This document shows positions 56,189 to 64,000 of a stretch of DNA of 64,000 bases, one piece after another. The position numbers and the translations under genes were made by a program. This stretch comes from an uncultured Tateyamaria sp. (lineage in GTDB: Bacteria; Pseudomonadota; Alphaproteobacteria; Rhodobacterales; Rhodobacteraceae), in assembly GCF_947503385.1 (NCBI RefSeq), contig NZ_CANNDO010000009.1, positions 41,001 through 105,000 on the forward strand. Reading direction: 5' to 3'. The notes below the pieces were generated by a model. The model was given only the letters and a program-made list of their open reading frames with translations. It made no database searches and was not told the DNA's origin. Position 1 is the first letter of the stretch, and every line of letters begins with the position of its first letter.

Positions 56189-56267
56189 ACCAAACCATCC
56201 GAAATCGGTCGCGCGGTTTTAGGCCGAAACCTCTGAATATTTGGCTAAAGCAGTTTCGGCCCCGCCG

Positions 56268-56726
56268 TCAGACGGGCAAGGCTGTCGTCTTGAACACCGT
56301 GCGCAGGGCAAAACTGGACTGCATCTGGGCCACACCGGGCAACCGCGCCAGATGCTGGCGGTGGATACGCGCAAAATCCTCGGTGCCTTCGGCCACGACT
56401 TTGAGAATGTAATCCGCCGTGCCCGCCATCAGGTGACATTCAAGCACGTCGGGGATGCGCGCCACGGCCTTTTCGAACGCTTCCAGCACTTCATCCGCCT
56501 GACCCTGCAACGTAATTTCGACAAAAACGGTTGTCGGCATTCCCAGCTTGCGGGCATCCAGCAGCGCCACATAATCGCGAATGTATCCCGCCTCTTCCAG
56601 CCTCTGCACGCGGCGATGACAGGCCGAGGCGGACAGGTGCACCGCCTCGCTCAGGTCGGCATTGGACATACGCCCGCGTTTCTGCAACGCAGACAGGATA
56701 CGGCGATCTGTTGTATCAAGGGCCAT
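56268..56726 (-). CDS. Lrp/AsnC-family regulator of alanine dehydrogenase
   Basis: A 152-residue Lrp-type protein. The HTH is LDTTDRRILSALQKRGRMSN with LSASACHRRVQRLEEAGYI; the RAM ligand domain includes VLECHLMAGTADYILKVVAE. It is divergent from ald and most likely controls it in response to alanine, as AldR-like proteins do. The upstream region has AT-rich stretches that may be its site. Confidence 0.92.
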   Translation of the reverse strand: MALDTTDRRILSALQKRGRMSNADLSEAVHLSASACHRRVQRLEEAGYIRDYVALLDARKLGMPTTVFVEITLQGQADEVLEAFEKAVARIPDVLECHLMAGTADYILKVVAEGTEDFARIHRQHLARLPGVAQMQSSFALRTVFKTTALPV

Positions 56727-56861
56727 TGGCGCGATGTTCTCCCGCTTTGCTCTCCAATAGCGCAGGTTCCTTCGACTGTCATGCGCAAACACAACAAGAA
56801 ATTCGCACACAATTGCGCCCGCAGAGGCGCATTCTGCGCCCAACCGCAGGAGGAGAACGCC

Positions 56862-57980
56862 ATGATCATCGGTTGCCCAAAAGAGATCAAACCACAGGAA
56901 TTCCGTGTGGGCCTGACCCCGAATGCCGCGGGCGAAGCGATTGCCCACGGCCATTCGGTTATGGTCGAAACCAATGCAGGCGCCGGTGCAGGCTTTGACG
57001 ATGACGCCTACATGGCTGCCGGTGCGCAGATTGTCGGCACCGCGGCAGAGGTTTTCGCCGCCGCTGACATGATCGTCAAGGTCAAGGAACCCCAAGCAGG
57101 CGAGCGCAAGATGCTGCGTGAGGGTCAACTGCTCTTTACCTATCTCCACCTTGCACCCGACCCGGATCAGACCCGCGATCTGCTGGCCTCTGGCTGCACC
57201 GCCATCGCCTACGAGACCGTCACCGATGCTTTGGGCGGACTGCCTCTGCTGGCGCCCATGTCCGAGGTCGCCGGGCGTCTGGCGCCACAGGTTGGCGCGT
57301 GGACCCTGCAAAAGGCCAATGGCGGGCGCGGTGTGCTGATGGGCGGTGTTCCCGGCGTGGGGCCAGCGCAAGTCGTCGTGATTGGCGGCGGTGTCGTGGG
57401 CACCCACGCGGCGCGGGTTGCTGCGGGCATGGGCGCGGATGTGACCGTGCTTGACCGGTCCCTGCCCCGGATGCGTTATCTGGATGACGTCTTTGGCGGC
57501 GTGTTCAAGACCAGCTTTGCCAGCGCGGGCAACACGGCGGAACTGGTGGCACAGGCCGATATGGTTGTGGGCGCGGTGCTGATCCCCGGCGCGGCAGCCC
57601 CCAAGCTGGTCACCCGCGCACAGCTTGGTACGATGAAACCCGGTGCCGCCATTGTGGACGTGGCCATTGATCAGGGCGGCTGTTTCGAGACGTCGCGCGC
57701 CACAACGCACGAGGATCCAATCTATGACGTTGACGGCATCATGCACTACTGCGTGGCCAACATGCCCGGCGCCGTCGCACGCACATCGACCATCGCCCTT
57801 GGCAATGCAACGATGCCGTTCATGCTGGCGCTCGCGGACAAGGGGTGGCGACAAGCGTGCGAAGACGACCCCCATCTGCTGGCCGGTCTGAACGTGCACG
57901 CAGGCCAGCTCACCTACTACGCGGTGGGCAAGGCGCTGGGGATCGACGTGATCTCCCCCACCCTCGCGCTAAAGGCATAG
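56862..57980 (+). CDS. ald: Alanine dehydrogenase
   Basis: A 372-residue enzyme interconverting L-alanine and pyruvate with NAD. MIIGCPKEIKPQEFRVGLTP opens the family; VKVKEPQAGE and LFTYLHLAPDPDQTRDLL follow; the NAD site is VVVIGGGVVGTHAARVAAGM. AGGAGG lies 8 bases before ATG 56862. Divergent from an Lrp regulator. A bidirectional hairpin terminator follows at 58060. Confidence 0.97.
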   Translation: MIIGCPKEIKPQEFRVGLTPNAAGEAIAHGHSVMVETNAGAGAGFDDDAYMAAGAQIVGTAAEVFAAADMIVKVKEPQAGERKMLREGQLLFTYLHLAPDPDQTRDLLASGCTAIAYETVTDALGGLPLLAPMSEVAGRLAPQVGAWTLQKANGGRGVLMGGVPGVGPAQVVVIGGGVVGTHAARVAAGMGADVTVLDRSLPRMRYLDDVFGGVFKTSFASAGNTAELVAQADMVVGAVLIPGAAAPKLVTRAQLGTMKPGAAIVDVAIDQGGCFETSRATTHEDPIYDVDGIMHYCVANMPGAVARTSTIALGNATMPFMLALADKGWRQACEDDPHLLAGLNVHAGQLTYYAVGKALGIDVISPTLALKA

Positions 57981-58059
57981 CACGGGTCAATATGCAGGCC
58001 ACGCCGGCCCGACATACCCGCCCGTAAGGGAACCCCATCGGAACCAGATATCTCATACG

Positions 58060-58090
58060 AAAAAGGCCCGCCATTGTGGCGGGCCTTTGG
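58060..58090. terminator. Bidirectional terminator between ald and mscL
   Basis: AAAGGCCCGCCA-TTG-TGGCGGGCCTTT is a perfect 12-bp stem with short A and T runs at the sides, ending both convergent transcripts. Confidence 0.88.
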
Positions 58091-58108
58091 TTGCGGATGC
58101 AATGCGTC

Positions 58109-58537
58109 TTACTTGGCCAGCGAGTCGCGGATTTCCATCAGAATATCCAGCTCGGTCGGGCCTGCGGGTTCTTCTGCGGCGGGTTCTTCCGCAGGGGTCG
58201 CCTGATCCTTGATCTTGTTCACGTAGCGCACCAGCATGAACACCACGAACGCGATGATCAAAAAGTTGATGATCGCCATGATGAACGCGCCGTAGGCAAA
58301 CACAGCAGCGCCAGACTCGCGCGCCGCTTCCAGCGACATGCCTTCGGCCACGTCGCCCGACAGAACGGCGTAGTTGTTGGTGAAATCGATCCCACCCATG
58401 AACAGGCCGATGATCGGATTGATCAGGTCGCCCACCAGCGACGTCACAATCGCGGTAAAGGCCGCGCCGATGATAATCCCCACGGCCATGTCCATGACAT
58501 TGCCCTTGGCGATGAAATCTTTGAACTCGTTCAGCAT
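58109..58537 (-). CDS. mscL: Large-conductance mechanosensitive channel
   Basis: A 142-residue channel that opens under membrane tension to release solutes during osmotic downshock. [20 protein letters not shown] starts the first [14 protein letters not shown] is the periplasmic loop; the second TM ([18 protein letters not shown]) leads to a Glu/Pro/Ala tail and a final helix [17 protein letters not shown] 58537 has GAGGGA upstream. Confidence 0.96.
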   Translation of the reverse strand: MLNEFKDFIAKGNVMDMAVGIIIGAAFTAIVTSLVGDLINPIIGLFMGGIDFTNNYAVLSGDVAEGMSLEAARESGAAVFAYGAFIMAIINFLIIAFVVFMLVRYVNKIKDQATPAEEPAAEEPAGPTELDILMEIRDSLAK

Positions 58538-58684
58538 ATTTAGTCCCTCGTTGGCTTCGTACCGCACAGTCTTGTGTCTGCCGTGCGTGTATGAACAGGT
58601 GTTAACACAACTTCTCACAGCACAAAGCCTATTTTACCGGGGAATTCCGCCTAGGTTGGACCCGTAAACAAACGGAGACCACCC

Positions 58685-59383
58685 ATGGCTGACCTCAGCG
58701 CCTTTCCCATCACCCAGAAATGGGTCCCGCAAAACCCCGACGTGCTGCAACTTTTCTCCTTTCCCACGCCGAACGGGGTCAAGGCCTCTATCGCGCTTGA
58801 GGAGATGGGTCTGCCCTACGAGGCGCATCTGGTCACCCTGTCGGATGCAGACGTCAAAAGCCCGGAATTCCTGTCGCTCAATCCCAACAACAAAATCCCC
58901 GCGATCATCGACCTGGACGGCCCGGACGGCGCGCCGATCGGTCTGTTCGAATCCGGGGCAATCCTGATCTATCTCGCTGAAAAGACGGGAAAACTGATCG
59001 GTGAAACCGCTGCGGACAAGGCCAAGACAATTCAATGGCTGATGTTTCAGATGGGCGGCCTTGGACCGATGCTTGGGCAGATGGGGTTCTTTGTGAAATT
59101 CGCAGGTTCCGAATGGGAAGACAAACGCCCCCAGCAGCGCTACGTGGCCGAAGGCAAGCGGTTGCTGGCGGTTCTCGACAAGCAACTTGAGGGGCAGGAC
59201 TGGGTCACAGGCACATATTCCATCGCTGATATCGCCATTGCCCCGTGGCTGAACGCGCTGAACTTCTACGGAGCCAAGGAGATGGTCAATTGGGACGACC
59301 ACAAGAACCTCGTCGCCTATCTTGACCGGTTCATGGCCCGCCCCGCCGTCGACAAGGCCAAGAACATCCCGCCGCGCCCCTGA
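58685..59383 (+). CDS. Glutathione S-transferase family protein (YghU/YfcG-like)
   Basis: A 232-residue thioredoxin-fold GST. LQLFSFPTPNGVKASIALEE is the N-terminal domain with the nu-class-like FPTPNG segment; ESGAILIYLAEKTGKL ends the thioredoxin part; SIADIAIAPWLNALNF is in the helical domain. Nu-class GSTs have disulfide-bond reductase activity with glutathione. The substrate is unknown. A hairpin follows the stop. Confidence 0.92.
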   Translation: MADLSAFPITQKWVPQNPDVLQLFSFPTPNGVKASIALEEMGLPYEAHLVTLSDADVKSPEFLSLNPNNKIPAIIDLDGPDGAPIGLFESGAILIYLAEKTGKLIGETAADKAKTIQWLMFQMGGLGPMLGQMGFFVKFAGSEWEDKRPQQRYVAEGKRLLAVLDKQLEGQDWVTGTYSIADIAIAPWLNALNFYGAKEMVNWDDHKNLVAYLDRFMARPAVDKAKNIPPRP

Positions 59384-59394
59384 CGCGCAGACAG

Positions 59395-59422
59395 GAGGGG
59401 CCATGCCGTGGCCCCTCTGGTT
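59395..59422 (+). terminator. Hairpin after the GST gene
   Basis: AGGGGCCA-TGCCG-TGGCCCCT is a perfect 8-bp stem followed by CTGGTTTG, a weak T-run; probably the GST transcript end. Confidence 0.6.
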
Positions 59423-59445
59423 TGTCGCAACCCATTGTGCACAAA

Positions 59446-59475
59446 AGGCAAAAGCCGCCCCAAGGGGCGGCCTTT
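59446..59475 (-). terminator. Terminator of tRNA-fMet transcript
   Basis: On the minus strand GCCGCCCC-TT-GGGGCGGC is followed by TTTTGCCTTTTG, just 3' of the tRNA-fMet. Confidence 0.8.
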
Positions 59476-59477
59476 GT

Positions 59478-59554
<77 letters not shown>

Positions 59555-59638
59555 CCAGTTGGTCTGGGTGATCTACGCCGAGTCGTGCAGGACTGCAAGC
59601 CCATCCCCAGCATTTGCTGTCAGAAATCTGTTACGCCG

Positions 59639-60040
59639 CTACAGCGCCAGATCCAGAAGGCCCTTGATCTGACTTTCTGACGTGCCGGCCACGATCCGCC
59701 CCAGCTCCTCTTCACCCCTCAGCAGGATCAGCGTTGACCGCCGCGGCACATTGCGCGACGTCGCCACCTCGTGACGGCGGTAGTCATCCCAATCGACCCG
59801 AACAAAGGTCATCGCCGCATCATAGGCCGAGTCTTCCGCGCGCAGCGCGTTAATCACCCGTTCCTGCCGCTTACAGGTGCTGCACCAGACGGCAGCGTAG
59901 TCTACCAGCAGCGTCTTGCCTGCTGACAGTTCTGCATCAATCAGGCCGGGCGTGTAATCGACAAACCCAGTGGCCGCATGAAGCGCAAGCGGTGAGATGG
60001 CCGCGGCCCCGATGGCCACAAAAAACGTTCGACGGTTCAT
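59639..60040 (-). CDS. Thioredoxin-like exported protein
   Basis: A 133-residue protein with a signal peptide (MNRRTFFVAIGAAAISPLAL) and a thioredoxin fold with the active site VWCSTCKRQ (CxxC). It follows ccdA by 15 bases. CcdA-type proteins feed electrons across the membrane, so this is probably their periplasmic acceptor in disulfide reduction or c-type cytochrome maturation. Confidence 0.88.
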   Translation of the reverse strand: MNRRTFFVAIGAAAISPLALHAATGFVDYTPGLIDAELSAGKTLLVDYAAVWCSTCKRQERVINALRAEDSAYDAAMTFVRVDWDDYRRHEVATSRNVPRRSTLILLRGEEELGRIVAGTSESQIKGLLDLAL

Positions 60041-60055
60041 ATCAGTCAGTCCTTC

Positions 60056-60769
60056 TTACAAAGCAACGGAAAGGTCTTGCAGCCAGATCGGCATCACATC
60101 CAGCGCCCAAGCCTCAATAAAATGGTGCACACCCAGCAGTAGCATCAGACCCACAGCGACAAACGTAACCCCGAGGATCGGCTTTGACCGGTCGGCAAGG
60201 CTGCGCAACGCGTGCGCCCGCGACCGGATCGCCTCGCGCGCGCCAAGCCCGAGGGCCAAGATCAACGTCGATACACCGAGCGCGAAAAATGACATGATCA
60301 GAGTGACATAGCCCAGATTGTCGCCTTGCGACGCCAATGCAATTGCCCCCCCCAATGTGGGACCAATACAGGGCGACCACACCGCGCCCAGCAGCAAACC
60401 ACCCAGAAACTGCCCCTGCAACCCGCCTTGATCCACTGTGTTCATCCGCGCATCCGCGCGGCCTGCTATGCCCGCGGTTGCCATCTCGAACCGGCGGGCA
60501 AAACCGGGCACCAACAGCACCAGCCCAAAGGCGATCATCAACGTGGCGCCGATTTGCGCCAGCAAATATTGATCAAGCCCAATCGCGGCCCCAAAGGCGG
60601 TCACCAAAACACCAAAGGTGACAAATGACACGCTCATCCCCGCTGCAAGGGCCACAGGGCCCATCTGGTTCGCGTTCAGGGCGCTCACCAGAACAATGGG
60701 CAGCACCGGCAAGACGCACGGATTGATCAGGGTCAGCAGGCCGGCTGCATAGGCAAACAGAAACTCCAT
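60056..60769 (-). CDS. CcdA-family thiol-disulfide transmembrane transporter
   Basis: A 237-residue protein with six TM helices. The two Cys are in TLINPCVLPVLPIVL and WSPCIGPTLGG, the conserved redox pair. It moves reducing equivalents from cytosolic thioredoxin to periplasmic partners, here probably the adjacent thioredoxin-like protein. ATG 60769 is preferred to an in-frame TTG at 60778. Confidence 0.93.
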   Translation of the reverse strand: MEFLFAYAAGLLTLINPCVLPVLPIVLVSALNANQMGPVALAAGMSVSFVTFGVLVTAFGAAIGLDQYLLAQIGATLMIAFGLVLLVPGFARRFEMATAGIAGRADARMNTVDQGGLQGQFLGGLLLGAVWSPCIGPTLGGAIALASQGDNLGYVTLIMSFFALGVSTLILALGLGAREAIRSRAHALRSLADRSKPILGVTFVAVGLMLLLGVHHFIEAWALDVMPIWLQDLSVAL

Positions 60770-60920
60770 GCTGCGCAATGTGACCGTAGGGCCGTACAGA
60801 TCAAGGCTTTCGCGGGTTCAGGTCCTCACAATGCCGTCAGACGCGCACCACCGTATGTTATGGTCGCCCGCAGGGCAGGTTTGGCGCAGGACGACACGCA
60901 ACTTGGGGCGGGACAGGCAT

Positions 60921-61445
60921 ATGACATCCGGGAAGGACATCCTAGGTCTCAAGCAGGGCACGCTCAGCCTGATGGATCACGCGCCGCAATGGGCCGATCT
61001 GTACCGCCGCGAGGCGATGGAGATTGCGCAAGCCGTGGCCGGTGTCCCTTACGCGTTGGAACATATCGGCAGCACGTCCGTTCCCGGGCTGGCCGCCAAA
61101 CCGATCCTCGATATCGCCATGCAGGCGCGCCACAGCGAACAGGTTGCAAGGGCGCTGGTCCAGTTGGGGTATCTCGACCGTGGAGAGCGCAGCGGGCGAT
61201 TGTTTATTCGCCTGCGGGCTGGTGATGTGAGAACGCACAACCTGCATCTTTACCCGTGCGGCGATGCCGCCTTTGCGGAGCAGGTCGCGTTCCGTGACGC
61301 ATTGCGTGCGGATCCTGACCTGCGCGAACGATACTCCGAGCTGAAACACACTCTGGTCCGAGCACTCGGGGATGGCGGGCGTGCGGATTATGCGGACAGA
61401 AAGACACAATTCGTAACTGCCGCGCTGCGCGCGAACCAATCCTAG
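60921..61445 (+). CDS. GrpB-family (UPF0157) nucleotidyltransferase-fold protein
   Basis: A 174-residue protein. The family signature EHIGSTSVPGLAAKPILDI marks the nucleotidyltransferase fold active site (GS and D-x-D-like region); then NLHLYPCGDAAFAEQVAFRD. Biochemical role unknown. ATG 60921 is chosen for its family start and nearby GGGACAGG. Divergent from ccdA; a bidirectional terminator separates it from the rRNA operon. Confidence 0.88.
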   Translation: MTSGKDILGLKQGTLSLMDHAPQWADLYRREAMEIAQAVAGVPYALEHIGSTSVPGLAAKPILDIAMQARHSEQVARALVQLGYLDRGERSGRLFIRLRAGDVRTHNLHLYPCGDAAFAEQVAFRDALRADPDLRERYSELKHTLVRALGDGGRADYADRKTQFVTAALRANQS

Positions 61446-61492
61446 CGCTATCAGGGCTGGATGACGCGTCCCAAAAACGACAGTCGTCCAGA

Positions 61493-61528
61493 CACAAAAA
61501 AAACCGCCCCGGGGGGCGGCATTTTTTG
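61493..61528. terminator. Terminator at the end of the rRNA operon (bidirectional)
   Basis: ACCGCCCC-GGGG-GGCGGC forms a strong stem with TTTTTTTT on the minus side and TTTTTTG on the plus side. It ends both the rRNA transcript and the GrpB-family gene. Confidence 0.92.
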
Positions 61529-61569
61529 AGTGCATCGTAAGAGAGATACACGCATTGAGCGGCTTTTTA

Positions 61570-61687
61570 GGTTTGGCAGTGACCTACTCTCCCACACCTT
61601 AAGATGCAGTACCATCGGCGCAACAGCACTTAACGGCCGGGTTCGGGATGGGACCGGGTGTTTTGCTTGCGCTATGACCACCAAACC
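61570..61687 (-). rRNA. rrf: 5S ribosomal RNA
   Basis: The reverse complement begins GGTTTGGTGGTCATAGCGCA and contains CCCGGTCCCATCCCGAACCC and GTGTGGGAGAGTAGGTCACT, ending GCCAAACC, so the terminal stem closes. Length about 118. Confidence 0.97.
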
Positions 61688-61782
61688 GAAAAAACCGCTC
61701 AACGCGAAATCAAAATGTCCAAGTCATGTACGACTTTGTGATGTGTATGCTCTGATTGTTCGAAGTCTTGCTTCTACTGGAT

Positions 61783-64000
<2,218 letters not shown>

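Noticed and set aside
56727..57899. Long minus-strand extension of the Lrp frame across ald
   Set aside because: Only the last 152 codons match Lrp; the rest is the shadow of ald.

Overview
The window reads as chromosome of an alphaproteobacterium of the Rhodobacteraceae (Roseobacter group). The evidence is high-GC coding sequence, an FnrL-type regulator with cbb3 oxidase clusters ccoNOQP and ccoGHIS, a DUF1013/TrcR protein, COQ9, a ClpS with the alphaproteobacterial N-terminus, and a 23S-5S rRNA end typical of that family. No plasmid, phage or CRISPR signature was seen. The content is mostly core housekeeping genes, with a few accessory islands.

Layout. 1-2376: a truncated dimethylglycine/sarcosine dehydrogenase-like flavoprotein, divergent from an ACT-domain protein. 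2642-2718: tRNA-Met. 2772-7418: tetrapyrrole genes hemE and hemC (divergent, with a PpsR/CrtJ-like palindrome between them), an AidB-like acyl-CoA dehydrogenase and aerobic hemF. 7559-9703: a tight clpS / RsmC-like methyltransferase / SDR operon. 9790-12154: a HAD hydrolase and a D-Ala-D-Ala carboxypeptidase with a SPOR domain. 12234-24612: a microaerobic respiration block with ccoGHIS, an inserted lysR plus two small coupled genes, ccoNOQP, a universal stress protein, fnrL and anaerobic hemN. Four FNR-type boxes lie in its control regions. 24609-30421: yejABEF peptide importer. 30646-36571: cytochrome c, pheA, an SRPBCC protein, nudC, a phosphoesterase without an export signal, SRP RNA and an alpha/beta hydrolase divergent from a TetR regulator with two matching operators. 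37436-42707: dnaX, ybaB and recR interleaved with envelope proteins. 42695-48486: threonine aldolase, a decayed lysR locus, trcR, RNase T2 and a DGPF-protein/ECF42-like sigma pair. 48802-53782: a TetR/sterol-desaturase-like pair, quinone oxidoreductase, coq9 and a CAP-RTX secreted protein. 53872-57980: rpsU, a chemoreceptor coupled to a small exported protein, and an Lrp/alanine dehydrogenase pair. 58109-61445: mscL, GST, tRNA-fMet, a thioredoxin-like/CcdA pair and a GrpB-family protein. 61570-64000: 5S rRNA and the 3' part of 23S rRNA, both on the minus strand.

How it fits together. The 12-25 kb block is an oxygen-response regulon. FnrL probably controls ccoN, usp, ccoG, hemN and itself, so terminal oxidase assembly is matched with oxygen-independent heme synthesis. 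HemF serves aerobic conditions. The membrane cytochrome c at 30.6 kb could be an electron donor to the cbb3 oxidase (inference).

Candidates for something undescribed are: (a) the coupled 46-aa and 78-aa small genes divergent from a GcvA-type LysR inside the cco cluster; (b) the chemoreceptor translationally coupled to a 97-aa exported protein; (c) an SDR-like protein lacking the catalytic lysine; and (d) a repeated motif at gene ends (three copies). None is proven to be a new system from sequence alone.
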